Shown here: in pieces, positions 49,947 to 58,469 of the stretch
How the letters are laid out: each line of letters begins with the position of its first letter
Numbering within the stretch: the stretch's first letter is position 1
Assembly: GCA_934229725.1 (NCBI GenBank)
Contig: CAKQDX010000001.1
Span: 124,001-188,000, forward strand
Length of the DNA stretch: 64,000 bases
Source of the DNA: an uncultured Streptococcus sp.
GTDB taxonomy: Bacteria; Bacillota; Bacilli; Lactobacillales; Streptococcaceae
Reading direction: 5' to 3'
Position numbers and translations under genes: made by a program
Notes under the pieces: generated by a model
Told to the model about the DNA's origin: nothing
The model's database searches: none
Seen by the model: the letters and a program-made list of their open reading frames with translations, nothing else

Positions 49947-50864
49947 TTATTCTTCCTCTTCTGCTAGGAGTTTGGCGCGTGTGGCTTCATCGAGAAGTGG
50001 GTAGCCGAGTTTCTTACGTTCTTCAACGAAGGTCTTGGCTACGACACGGGCCAAGTTACGGATGCGGGCAATGTAACCGGCACGTTCTGTAACGGATACT
50101 GCTCCACGAGCATCTAGCAAGTTGAAGGTGTGCGAACATTTCAAAACGTAGTCATAGGCAGGGTGAACAAGACCCAATTCCAAAGCACGTCCTGCTTCTT
50201 TTTCAAATTTTTCGAAGTTTTCAAGAAGCATATCTTGGTCAGAAACTTCAAAGCTGTATTTTGAGTGTTCGTATTCTGGTTGAAGGAAGATTTCTCCGTA
50301 TTTAACGCCTGGAGCCCACTCAATATCGTAAACTGAGTCTACTTCTTGGATGTAAGAAGCCAAGCGTTCCAATCCATAAGTTACTTCAGAAGTTACCGGA
50401 CCAGTTGCCAAACCACCAACTTGTTGGAAGTAGGTGAACTGAGTGATTTCCATACCGTCCAACCAAACTTCCCAACCAAGACCAGCTGAACCAGTTGATG
50501 GGTTTTCCCAGTTATCTTCAACGAAACGGATATCGTGTTCCAAAGGATTGATGCCCAATTTTTCCAATGACTCAAGGTAGAGCTCTTGGATGTTAGATGG
50601 TGATGGTTTCATGACCACTTGGAATTGGTGGTGTTGGTAAAGACGGTTTGGGTTTTCCCCGTAACGACCATCAGCTGGACGACGAGATGGCTCCACATAA
50701 GCCGCATTCCATGGCTCAGGACCAATGGCACGAAGGAAAGTGTAGGGACTCATTGTCCCCGCACCTTTTTCATTATCATAAGCCTGCATGAGCATACAAC
50801 CCTGGTCATTCCAGTATTGTTGCAAAGTCAAAATGATTTCTTGAAATGTTAATTTCTTAGACAT
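49947..50864 (-). CDS. glyQ: Glycyl-tRNA synthetase alpha subunit
   Basis: 305 residues from MSKKLTFQEIILTLQQYWNDQGCMLMQAYDNEKGAGTMSP, a diagnostic class II catalytic domain; further motifs EPWNAAYVEPSRRPADGRYGENPNRLYQHHQFQVVMKPSP. The start has AAGGAG 8 bp upstream. A second copy of this start region lies about 175 bp upstream and creates a 24-residue ORF. It charges tRNA-Gly with GlyS. Confidence 0.97.
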   Translation of the reverse strand: MSKKLTFQEIILTLQQYWNDQGCMLMQAYDNEKGAGTMSPYTFLRAIGPEPWNAAYVEPSRRPADGRYGENPNRLYQHHQFQVVMKPSPSNIQELYLESLEKLGINPLEHDIRFVEDNWENPSTGSAGLGWEVWLDGMEITQFTYFQQVGGLATGPVTSEVTYGLERLASYIQEVDSVYDIEWAPGVKYGEIFLQPEYEHSKYSFEVSDQDMLLENFEKFEKEAGRALELGLVHPAYDYVLKCSHTFNLLDARGAVSVTERAGYIARIRNLARVVAKTFVEERKKLGYPLLDEATRAKLLAEEEE

Positions 50865-50882
50865 TGAATACTCCTTGATTAA
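50846..50882 (-). repeat. glyQ start repeat, authentic copy
   Basis: About 37 bp with the ribosome binding site and first seven codons, matching 51021-51056 with one or two differences. Together they bracket the inserted element. Confidence 0.85.
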
Positions 50883-50883
50883 A

Positions 50884-51019
50884 AATAATTTCTTGCGACA
50901 CGAGTCTGCCTCGTCGATTATACGAGGCAAGACGAGTTAGTACTGCGTCTAGCTCAGGCACCCTAGCGCTGAGAGTGGGGCAGTCCGACTGTAAGGAGGT
51001 ATCTGCCACTGACGCAGTG
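50884..51019 (-). other. Structured insertion in the glyQ leader
   Basis: About 135 bp. Minus-strand folding: ACTGCGTC/GACGCAGT closing stem with arms AGTGG...CCACT plus GGCAG/CTGCC, and CTCAG/CTGAG, then a neighbouring hairpin GCCTCGT-ATAATCG-ACGAGGC. The shape is multibranched, like a cloverleaf. No protein is encoded apart from the upstream ORF tail. Confidence 0.6.
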
Positions 51020-51038
51020 AAATGTTAATTTCTTAGAC
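50964..51038 (-). CDS. Upstream ORF made by the duplicated glyQ start
   Basis: ATG at 51038 with AAGGAG upstream opens a 24-residue frame: the first seven residues MSKKLTF copy GlyQ, then HCVSGRYLLTVGLPHSQR and TAG inside the structured insertion. It uses the same ribosome site as glyQ, so it is likely translated. It may be neutral, or may influence glyQ translation through the folded region. Confidence 0.55.
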
Positions 51039-51056
51039 ATTGAATACTCCTTAATT
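51021..51056 (-). repeat. glyQ start repeat, displaced copy
   Basis: Partner of 50846-50882. Its position next to the T-box makes it the first start reached by ribosomes on the message. Confidence 0.85.
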
Positions 51057-51083
51057 TAATATTATCTTTGTGACTTGGAATAC

Positions 51084-51279
51084 AAAAAGAACCGTGTTTT
51101 TGCTCCCAAGTCATACGACCTAGGGGCGTCAGAAACGCGGTTCCACCCTAATTTATTACTTCATTTTATTTTACTTTACTCAGCTCTTCGCTAAGAGAAA
51201 GCGCCACTTGCTTACTTTGCCCTACTTGGCTTTCACTATCCCAAGCTCGCTAGAAAAACGCCATAAGCCTTTCTTTCTT
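51084..51279 (-). promoter_or_regulatory. Glycine T-box riboswitch of glyQS
   Basis: The T-box sequence AGGGTGGAACCGCG is at 51136-51149 (minus strand). It is followed by a terminator whose stem pairs AACCGCGTTT with AAACACGGTT and ends in five T (51084-51143). Stem I lies between about 51160 and 51279; a GGC specifier is consistent with glycine but was not mapped on a model. Confidence 0.88.
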
Positions 51280-51285
51280 GTCAGT

Positions 51286-51314
51286 ATTATAGCAGAAATA
51301 GATAAACTTGTAAA
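51286..51314 (-). promoter_or_regulatory. glyQS promoter
   Basis: -35 TTTACA (51309-51314), 17-bp spacer, -10 TATAAT (51286-51291), about 7 bp before the T-box start. Confidence 0.8.
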
Positions 51315-51328
51315 ATAGAATTCTAATT

Positions 51329-52570
51329 CTACTTCTCATCAATCCCCAATTCCTGACGAACATGAGCATGGGAATCCTCACGGAGTGTTTGATTGTCAAT
51401 GATTGAGGCATCTCGAAGTTGTTCTGCCTTTTCCTTGTCCTGAGGCGTTAAATCTTGATCAGGATCATAAGCTTTCTCGACAATAGCTAAAAGATGATTT
51501 CGGATTTCTTTTTCCTTGCGAATCTTTGCTTTTTTACGATAACTTGCGACAACCAAGACAACCAACATCAGTAATCCCATATAACCGATAATGGGATACA
51601 TGACTGCGACCAATTGACGAAAACCCATAAAGGATACAAGGAAACCACTGAGAGAAAAAGCAGTCACAAAAAACTTGAACCGTTTTTCACTACCAGCTGC
51701 AAAGCGTTTGCCTAGAGCATAATAGAGACTAAAAACAGTATTGAAAATCAAACCAAAAATCACGAAAGCATAGAGGGTTGCAAAGATAGGATTAACTTCC
51801 TTAGCGATAGCCAACATAGGCACATCTGACTTGACGACCTTGTCACTATTAGCAAAAAGAATCAGGGTCGTAATAAAGAAAATCACACCAACCATGAAGC
51901 CACCCCAGGCACCACTCTTTTCAGCTTCATTAATTTTGAAAATGGAGCCCCCCATAACGAAGGCCATAGCGATGGCAGACATGACACAAACAGCAAAATA
52001 ATTGACGACAGACATCCAAACGCTTGGGAAGGGGGATTGAATAGTTTGTGAAATCCTATTCATCTCTGCAAAATCCCAGTGGCGCCCTAAAACATTGGTC
52101 ATAAAGATAAGAGCAATCATTACCAAAATCATAGGGGTAAAGACTCCGATAACTCCGATGATTTTTTTGAAATCTAAAAAGCTGACCACAATAGTCAAGG
52201 CCGTACAGAGAAAAGCCCCTACCCAAAATGGCATGCCAAATTGTTGATTCAAATTGGCTCCTGCACCAGCCGTCATCACAAAACCAAAGATAAAGCAGGT
52301 GATAATGAGCGCAATATCCAAAATGCGATATATAACAGGATGACTAATTTCAGCAAGAACGACCGAATGATCGTCCGATTGATAATAGCTTCCTAGAGCA
52401 ATCATCAAACGGCCAAAACCAACATGTAGAACTCCTAGGACAATAACACCTATTAGACCCCAGGCTCCAAAGCTGACAAAATACTGCAAGAGGTCCTGTC
52501 CTGAAGATACTCCTGCGCCAATCATTACACCGACATAGGCCAGAGCAATGCTCCAAATACGTTTTGACAT
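51329..52570 (-). CDS. YkvI-like membrane transporter
   Basis: 413 residues from MSKRIWSIALAYVGVMIGAGVSSGQDLLQYF; AGGAGG lies 4 bp upstream. About ten membrane segments, with an early IGAGVSSGQ, a LeuT-fold-like pattern seen in YkvI, and a cytoplasmic tail (about 350-413) rich in charged residues. The substrate is unknown. It is downstream of nagA but is probably not part of amino-sugar use. Confidence 0.75.
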   Translation of the reverse strand: MSKRIWSIALAYVGVMIGAGVSSGQDLLQYFVSFGAWGLIGVIVLGVLHVGFGRLMIALGSYYQSDDHSVVLAEISHPVIYRILDIALIITCFIFGFVMTAGAGANLNQQFGMPFWVGAFLCTALTIVVSFLDFKKIIGVIGVFTPMILVMIALIFMTNVLGRHWDFAEMNRISQTIQSPFPSVWMSVVNYFAVCVMSAIAMAFVMGGSIFKINEAEKSGAWGGFMVGVIFFITTLILFANSDKVVKSDVPMLAIAKEVNPIFATLYAFVIFGLIFNTVFSLYYALGKRFAAGSEKRFKFFVTAFSLSGFLVSFMGFRQLVAVMYPIIGYMGLLMLVVLVVASYRKKAKIRKEKEIRNHLLAIVEKAYDPDQDLTPQDKEKAEQLRDASIIDNQTLREDSHAHVRQELGIDEK

Positions 52571-52680
52571 ATTACCTCCTGTAAAAATTAAAAAGTATTT
52601 CCATTTTACACCTTTACTGTTACAATTCTGTAAAAAATAAGAAAAAACAGCACCTTTATATAAAAGCACTGCTTAGACCA

Positions 52681-53829
52681 TTACTTTTCCCAAGCTTTAC
52701 GACCATCGATAAAAGTTGCTTGTAACTCTAAAGAGTCATCTAAAACGATGAAATCGGCTGCCAGACCAGCTTTAAGACTACCACAAACATTTTCAAGACC
52801 AACAGATTTAGCTGGAACATGACTCGCCATTTGTAAAGCTTGAGCAACCGTCACCAGACCCCAATCAACGACGTGCTTGACACCATCTTTAAGTTGTAGG
52901 ATAGAACCAGCCAGGTTACCACCTTCCTTAAGGCGTGCCGTGCCATTTTCCACAATAACAGGAAGCTCACCCAGCATATAGTCGCCATCGGGACGTCCTC
53001 CTGCAGACATACAGTCTGTAATCAGGGCAACATTTTGAGGCGTCTTCTGCTTGATAAGGACGCTACAGGCAGCTGGTAAAACATGGTGCCCATCCGCAAT
53101 CAATTCACCAATGGTATCTGGACTATCAAAGGCTGCACCAACCATACCAGGCTCACGGTGACTAAAGCCACGCATCCCATTGTAAACGTGAACCCAGACT
53201 GAAGCACCAGCTTCCACTGCTGCCACGGCTTCTTCATAAGTAGCATTGGAATGTCCCAAGGCAATTGTCACACCTTGTTTAGTCGCTTCTTTAATAAAAT
53301 CAGCCACTCCTTCACGCTCAGGAGCCAAGGCCAATTTGATTAACTTTCCTTGAGCCGCTTCTTGCCAGGCTTGCAACTGTTCAAGGCTTGGATTGCCCAT
53401 GTATTTTGGATTTTGAGCACCCTTGTAGGTTTCAGTGAAATAAGGCCCTTCAAAGAAGAGTCCTTGAATTTTTGCGCCTCTTTCCTTACCAGCCGTCTCA
53501 GCTATCGTTTGACAAATAGCCTTCAACTCCTCAAATGGTGCGGTCAAGGCTGTCGGCAAGAAAGAGGTCACACCTGCTGAAAGCAAGGCCTGACTCATAC
53601 CTAAGAGACTTTCCGCCGAATTGTCCATAACATCATAACCCGCAAATCCGTGAATGTGGGTGTCTACAAGACCAGGAGCAATTTGATAGTCACTGTAATC
53701 TAGCACCTCTGCACCTTCTGGCGCCTTTTTTGTCCACTCACCAAAACGACCATCTGTGACTGCCAAGTAGCCACCTTCTTTGACCTTATGATCAAAATAA
53801 AATCGTTTGGCTGCAATATAATAAGTCAT
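52681..53829 (-). CDS. nagA: N-acetylglucosamine-6-phosphate deacetylase
   Basis: 382 residues from MTYYIAAKRFYF, with GAGAGGTAG upstream. Metal-binding DTHIHGFAGYD, GLFFEGPYFTETYKGAQNPKYM, ALGHSNATYEEAV, and YNGMRGFSHREPGMVGAAF match NagA. It deacetylates GlcNAc-6-phosphate to give the substrate of NagB. Unlike nagB, no TGGTATATACCA operator is seen at its start. It is separated from nagB by 40 kb. Confidence 0.95.
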   Translation of the reverse strand: MTYYIAAKRFYFDHKVKEGGYLAVTDGRFGEWTKKAPEGAEVLDYSDYQIAPGLVDTHIHGFAGYDVMDNSAESLLGMSQALLSAGVTSFLPTALTAPFEELKAICQTIAETAGKERGAKIQGLFFEGPYFTETYKGAQNPKYMGNPSLEQLQAWQEAAQGKLIKLALAPEREGVADFIKEATKQGVTIALGHSNATYEEAVAAVEAGASVWVHVYNGMRGFSHREPGMVGAAFDSPDTIGELIADGHHVLPAACSVLIKQKTPQNVALITDCMSAGGRPDGDYMLGELPVIVENGTARLKEGGNLAGSILQLKDGVKHVVDWGLVTVAQALQMASHVPAKSVGLENVCGSLKAGLAADFIVLDDSLELQATFIDGRKAWEK

Positions 53830-53914
53830 AGGACTACCTCTCATCAATTTTCTATGTTCTCAATACGCCTTCATTATATCAAAAAAAGCCGAGAAATGTT
53901 CTCGACTTTCCATA

Positions 53915-55567
53915 TTAAATCACACCTTCTGTAACCTTTTCAACAAGGTTAATGGCATGGTCTGCAATACGTGTGTAATGCGATAAGTAATCAACATAGT
54001 TGATACCTGCCTGCGCAGTACATTCACCATTATTAAGGCGTTTGGTATGAATCTTACGCAATTGTTTTGCAAGTTTTTCCAACTCTTCATGACGGAGGAT
54101 AACTTGACCAGCAAGCACCTTATCATCGTCCACAACGACACGAATACTGTCAAGTATAATACGATGAGTACGGTTATAGACATCCGCAAGTTCCGCCTTG
54201 GCTGTTTCAGAGAATTCAATTCCCTTGCTATGAATGTGTTGTGAAAGACTAGCACTAGCGACTGCAAGGTCACCAATACGTTCCAAGTCACGAACAGAAT
54301 CCAGGACACTTGCCAAGATTTCATTTTCAGAAACACTAAGTGACTCGTTAGAAATATCAATCAAGTAAGTTGTCAACTCTTCGTCAATACTATTAACAGC
54401 TGTTTCATATTTTTCAACCTTGTCAAAGTATTTTTCATCTCCCTTATCAAAGAAAGCATATGAAGCTTCCAAAGACTGGATAGCATATGACGCCAAATGC
54501 ACCAATTCTTTCTTGGCATTACCAAGGGCAATGGCTGGTGCTTGCGTGATAAGCAAACGGTCCAAATAAAGTGCTTTGTACTTATTAACTTCGTCCTCAC
54601 CAGGGATGATCTTAGTTACCAAGTAAGCTAAAACTCCGATGAATGGGAACTGAACAATTGTATTAGCAATGTTGAAAGTACCGTGGGCAAAGGCAATTGT
54701 CATCTCTGGTGTCAAACCAAGAACAGACTTGAACCATTGAATTAAAGCTGTGAATGGTACCAAAAGAATCAAACACAAGACCGTTCCAATGACATTAAAG
54801 AGTACGTGAGCTCCTGCTACACGTTTAGCCGCAATGTTAGAACCAAGAGCCGCAAGAACCGCTGTTATAGTTGTTCCGATATTGTCCCCGAAGAGGATTG
54901 GAAGGGCACCTTGCAAATCAAGCAAGCCACCTGAATAAAGGCTCTGAAGAATACCAATGGTAGCTGCCGAAGACTGAATCAACATGGTCAAACCAGCACC
55001 AATGATGACTCCCATGATTGGGCGGTCACCTAAAGTTGCCAAGTAGTCTTTAAAGGCTGTGACGGACTTCAAAGGCTCTACCGCATCTCCCATCAGGTTA
55101 AGGGCAAAGAAGATTCCACCCACACCAAACAAGATACGACCTAGGTTATTGAGCTTCTTATTACTTGTAAAGAAGAGAAGCGCCGCCCCAATGAAAAGCA
55201 CCGGAAGGGCATAATCACCTAGCTTGAAACCAATCATGAAGGAAGTTACGGTTGTCCCGATATTTGCCCCCATGACAATTCCAATAGCTTGACGAAGACT
55301 CAAAAGTCCTGCCGAAACCAGACCTACGACGATAACGGTTACCCCTGAACTTGACTGAATCAAGGCCGTCATGACAATACCAATCAAGACCCCTAAAAAA
55401 GGATTACTGGTATACTTATCGATGTAATAGCGTAACTTATCACCGGCTGCCTGTTGAAGACCATCCCCCATGTACTTAATACTGAAAAGGAAGAGTCCCA
55501 AACCACCGAGGAAAGAAAACACAATATCTTGCCAATTTACTGACACATTTTTGTCCTCATTATTCAA
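53915..55567 (-). CDS. Na+/phosphate symporter with PhoU-like domain
   Basis: 550 residues. Two halves of the NptA/Na-Pi cotransporter repeat carry the QSSSGVTVIVVGLVSAGLL and QSSAATIGILQSLY motifs, with eight or more membrane segments up to about 320. A C-terminal PhoU-like helical domain follows (about 340-545, AIQSLEASYAFFD, LERIGDLAVASASL). It may import phosphate or sense it. Monocistronic. Confidence 0.88.
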   Translation of the reverse strand: MNNEDKNVSVNWQDIVFSFLGGLGLFLFSIKYMGDGLQQAAGDKLRYYIDKYTSNPFLGVLIGIVMTALIQSSSGVTVIVVGLVSAGLLSLRQAIGIVMGANIGTTVTSFMIGFKLGDYALPVLFIGAALLFFTSNKKLNNLGRILFGVGGIFFALNLMGDAVEPLKSVTAFKDYLATLGDRPIMGVIIGAGLTMLIQSSAATIGILQSLYSGGLLDLQGALPILFGDNIGTTITAVLAALGSNIAAKRVAGAHVLFNVIGTVLCLILLVPFTALIQWFKSVLGLTPEMTIAFAHGTFNIANTIVQFPFIGVLAYLVTKIIPGEDEVNKYKALYLDRLLITQAPAIALGNAKKELVHLASYAIQSLEASYAFFDKGDEKYFDKVEKYETAVNSIDEELTTYLIDISNESLSVSENEILASVLDSVRDLERIGDLAVASASLSQHIHSKGIEFSETAKAELADVYNRTHRIILDSIRVVVDDDKVLAGQVILRHEELEKLAKQLRKIHTKRLNNGECTAQAGINYVDYLSHYTRIADHAINLVEKVTEGVI

Positions 55568-55960
55568 AAATTTTCGGTAAAACCGACCTTTCTATTGTAT
55601 CTATTTATTAGGGAATAAACAAGGCTTTTCCTCAAAATAATAGAAAGAAACCAGGAAAATCTGACCTTTTTAGATATCTCATTTAACTCTCATGTTCATG
55701 ATGTTTAACACCACTATTACTCATATCAGAAATCCATCAACGCCCGTCTCGAATATACTGTTTTTTCTTTGATACTTGTCATCAGGTTTCAAGCAAAGGC
55801 AATCGAAAAACATTACTAGCAGTGTTTTGAGAATTCCATAAACGAAAACTACCATAGCAGTACCATCATCCGTTGGCGATGTTTTTTCAGTTACCACTAC
55901 ATCTTTCGGAACTTATAAATAACCGATAAATATTCTTGAAATAAATCCTTCTTTCTTGTG
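55568..55960. other. Intergenic region of about 400 bp without a supported gene
   Basis: AT-rich with no clear terminator. A frame of about 57 codons on the minus strand around 55730-55900 lacks a ribosome site and resembles decayed coding DNA at best. A TACAAT -10 for the symporter lies near 55595-55605. Confidence 0.35.
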
Positions 55961-55966
55961 ATATAA
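55961..55966 (+). promoter_or_regulatory. -10 element of the YgjV-like gene
   Basis: Extended -10 TGATATAAT, about 27 bp upstream of the ATG. Confidence 0.55.
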
Positions 55967-55992
55967 TAAAGGCAAAAATTGGAAGTGACATC

Positions 55993-56499
55993 ATGACAAT
56001 CTACCTTCTAGCACAAGTATTCTCAGCCATCGGAGCTCTCTGTGTCGCCATATCCTCTTTTGCAAAATCAAAAAATAAGATGCTCGTCTGGCAAATTACC
56101 GACTATATTTTCACTGCCACTGCCAACCTCTTATTGGGTGGCTATACTGGAGCTTTAACCATCAGTATTTCCATCATTCGAAATAGCCTGATGGTCAAAA
56201 AGAAGATGACCAAGACTATCTTGACCATCCTCATCATTATTCAAATCATCGTAGGATCCTATCTCAATCAACTTGGACTTATTGGCTATTTACCAATCAT
56301 CTCTTCAGTCTCTTATAGTCTAGCCATAGCTGTCACACGAAACCTTCAGTGGCTTCGCTGGGTCATTATTGAGAATATGTTACTCTGGCTAATTTACGAT
56401 TTGACCATTAAGGCCTATCCCGCTGCCATCACTGATATTACCATCACACTAACCACTCTTATTGCCATTATTCGAAATCGAAAAACCTTTAGCAGATAG
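55993..56499 (+). CDS. YgjV family membrane protein
   Basis: 168 residues, six hydrophobic segments, with AISSFAKSKNKMLVWQITDYIFTATANLLLGGYTGALTISISIIRN near the start, typical of the YgjV (Imp-YgjV) family. The role is unknown. It is monocistronic, and its stop lies in the loop of a terminator hairpin. Confidence 0.75.
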   Translation: MTIYLLAQVFSAIGALCVAISSFAKSKNKMLVWQITDYIFTATANLLLGGYTGALTISISIIRNSLMVKKKMTKTILTILIIIQIIVGSYLNQLGLIGYLPIISSVSYSLAIAVTRNLQWLRWVIIENMLLWLIYDLTIKAYPAAITDITITLTTLIAIIRNRKTFSR

Positions 56500-56518
56500 A
56501 AGCTAAAGGTCTTTTTCT
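56484..56518 (+). terminator. YgjV-like gene terminator
   Basis: AACCTTTAGC/GCTAAAGGT hairpin then CTTTTTC; the TAG stop lies in the loop. Confidence 0.8.
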
Positions 56519-57339
56519 TATAAAGCCCAAGTACGAATAGCGTGGGCTACGCCTGCCTGGTCATTTGTCAAGGTTACATATTTACTCAAAGACTTGATGT
56601 CATCACTAGCATTTCCCATGGCTACGCTCTGACCAACATATTTAAGCATTTCAATATCATTGGCCGCATCTCCCAAAGCCATAATCTGTTCGGGATTGAT
56701 CTCCAACTTTTCAGCTAAATGCTTCAGTCCACTGGCCTTGGTTGCTCCTTGTGGCATAATTTCAAAGATATAATCTTGACTACGAACCGTACTATAGCGC
56801 TGACTAAGACTTTCTTCCATGGCATTTTGGAAGTCATCAAGCGGTTTAGATTCCGCCATATACATGGCTTCAAAAATGACCTGACCTTCTGCAAAAATTT
56901 CTTCCAAAGATTTCGCCTCAGCCACCATATAGACCGTCCCAGCATCATAAGCAACTAAATCAGGCACTTCATTACCAACAACATAGTAGGTTTTTTCACC
57001 TGTCAGGGTTAGAGTTACGTCTGGAAAATCCTTACTCACTTGAAAAAGTTCTTCCAGCTCCGTATGAGATAAGCTTTCATGTTGAAGTAGGGTCCAATTT
57101 TTAGTTTCATAGGTCGAACAACCATTGTTCATGATAATGTACTCTTCTTCACTAAGACCCAATTTTTCAAAATGAGGAACAATGCCTGAACGTGGACGAC
57201 CCGTACAAAGGACAATCTTAATACCTGCTGCAGCGGCTTCCTGAATAGCCTGAATGTTTTCTACAGGTATCTCTTTTTGACTATCTAAGAGTGTACCATC
57301 CATATCAATGGCAATGAGTTTCACTTGGTTCTGATTCAT
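56518..57339 (-). CDS. Cof-type HAD hydrolase
   Basis: 273 residues. Motif I AIDMDGTLLDSQ, motif II VLCTGRPRSG, lysine in ATKASGLKHLAEKL and motif IV ALGDAANDIEML identify a Cof/IIB HAD phosphatase with a cap domain (about 85-195). Probably acts on phosphorylated sugars or cofactors in the cytoplasm. It lies 23 bp upstream of the glucosaminidase gene on the same strand. Confidence 0.85.
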   Translation of the reverse strand: MNQNQVKLIAIDMDGTLLDSQKEIPVENIQAIQEAAAAGIKIVLCTGRPRSGIVPHFEKLGLSEEEYIIMNNGCSTYETKNWTLLQHESLSHTELEELFQVSKDFPDVTLTLTGEKTYYVVGNEVPDLVAYDAGTVYMVAEAKSLEEIFAEGQVIFEAMYMAESKPLDDFQNAMEESLSQRYSTVRSQDYIFEIMPQGATKASGLKHLAEKLEINPEQIMALGDAANDIEMLKYVGQSVAMGNASDDIKSLSKYVTLTNDQAGVAHAIRTWAL

Positions 57340-57362
57340 ATTTTTCTTATTCTCCTTCGACT

Positions 57363-58019
57363 CTAATAAGTGTCATAAATAGTTAACTGATATTGTTCAA
57401 TGATGCTGTTCAACTTATCACCATAAGTCGTGTCGGTGGCATAAACGCCTGTTAGGGCAGCTGTTGCATCTTTATAGCTTCTCGTTTTGGAGCGGTGTAC
57501 TCCCACATAGTAGCTTCCCTCGAGAAAGTCCACATAGTCCTGCAGCGAATTCTCAACGGAGCCATAGGAACGAAAGGCAGCATCGATATGGTAAGGATTT
57601 CCCTTACCATCATCCTCCCAGGTCGGTAGCGTTACACTTTGGCCATTGTATTCTCCTTTAATTCCAAAGAAATTGTAGGAAGGCTTTTGACTTAATTGTG
57701 ACTGTCCCGAGTCCGATTCTAGGATGGCCTGGGCAATCATGACTGAGGCATAAAGATCGTTTTTTGCCGCTAAATAGCGTGAAGTCTCTCCAATCTCAGC
57801 AATAAAAGCAACTGTCGTCTCATCTGTAGACGTCATGTTCTTTTCCATTGTCAACTTTGGAAGGTTCAAACTAGCTAGAAGCCCCAGCAAAGCAAGCAAG
57901 CCAATAATAATCAGGCTCCACTTCTGTAAAAATCTAGGAAAAAGCAGAACAGACTTCTTTTTCTTCTTAGTATTCTTAAATTTAGCTTTCGACCTGCTTT
58001 TCTTTTTTCCTTTTGCCAA
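57363..58019 (-). CDS. GH73 glucosaminidase-domain cell-wall hydrolase
   Basis: 218 residues. Very basic N-terminus (MAKGKKKSRSKAKFKNTKKKKKS), one membrane helix (about 33-50), then a GH73 domain (about 70-215) with YASVMIAQAILESDSGQSQLS, NFFGIKGEYNG and YATDTTYGDKL. It should cut the glycan strands of peptidoglycan from an anchored position outside the membrane. Convergent with nothing; followed by the HAD gene. Confidence 0.88.
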   Translation of the reverse strand: MAKGKKKSRSKAKFKNTKKKKKSVLLFPRFLQKWSLIIIGLLALLGLLASLNLPKLTMEKNMTSTDETTVAFIAEIGETSRYLAAKNDLYASVMIAQAILESDSGQSQLSQKPSYNFFGIKGEYNGQSVTLPTWEDDGKGNPYHIDAAFRSYGSVENSLQDYVDFLEGSYYVGVHRSKTRSYKDATAALTGVYATDTTYGDKLNSIIEQYQLTIYDTY

Positions 58020-58071
58020 TCAGTCACCCCCTTCATCCTTAATAATCTCTTTTAGTATACCAAAAATCAGC

Positions 58072-58103
58072 AAAAAAGGCCCAAACCAACTGGTTTAAGC
58101 CCT
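58072..58103 (-). terminator. amtB-glnB terminator
   Basis: GGCTTAAACC-AG-TTGGTTTGGGCC hairpin then six T on the minus strand. Confidence 0.8.
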
Positions 58104-58117
58104 AATCCAATATGAAA

Positions 58118-58459
58118 TTAAATAGCGTCTCCACCCCGTTCGCCAGTACGAATACGAATGACATCATCAATAGGAACAATAAAAATCTTCCCATCACCGA
58201 CTTCACCAGTCGCCACAGTACTACGGATAGCATCGACAACCTCATCAACTGCCAGGTCCTTGACTACTATTTCCACCTTAACCTTGGCCAATAAGGTCGG
58301 AACAATCCGTCGACCACGAACGAACTCAGCAAAGCCACGTTGAGTTCCATACCCCAAAACCTGACTCACAGTCATTCCCTTGGCTAAACCACTACCAGTC
58401 AAGGCGTTTTTCAAATCTTCCAATTTATCCGAACGAATAATCGCTTCTATTTTTTTCAT
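58118..58459 (-). CDS. glnB: Nitrogen regulatory PII protein
   Basis: 113 residues from MKKIEAIIRSDKLEDLKNAL. T-loop region GYGTQRGFAEFVRGRR lacks the Tyr51 of the uridylylated GlnB/GlnK type (Phe-Ala-Glu-Phe here), as in many Firmicutes PII proteins. C-terminal VGDGKIFIVPIDDVIRIRTGE is conserved. It binds ATP and 2-oxoglutarate and can block AmtB. It overlaps nothing and follows amtB by 10 bp. Confidence 0.95.
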   Translation of the reverse strand: MKKIEAIIRSDKLEDLKNALTGSGLAKGMTVSQVLGYGTQRGFAEFVRGRRIVPTLLAKVKVEIVVKDLAVDEVVDAIRSTVATGEVGDGKIFIVPIDDVIRIRTGERGGDAI

Positions 58460-58469
58460 CAGTATCCTC

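Noticed and set aside
55568..55960. A gene in the gap upstream of YgjV
   Set aside because: Only a short minus-strand frame without start signals; composition is not convincing.
58118..58459. Defective PII because the T-loop lacks Tyr51
   Set aside because: Firmicutes PII proteins often lack the uridylylated Tyr; the rest of the protein is intact.
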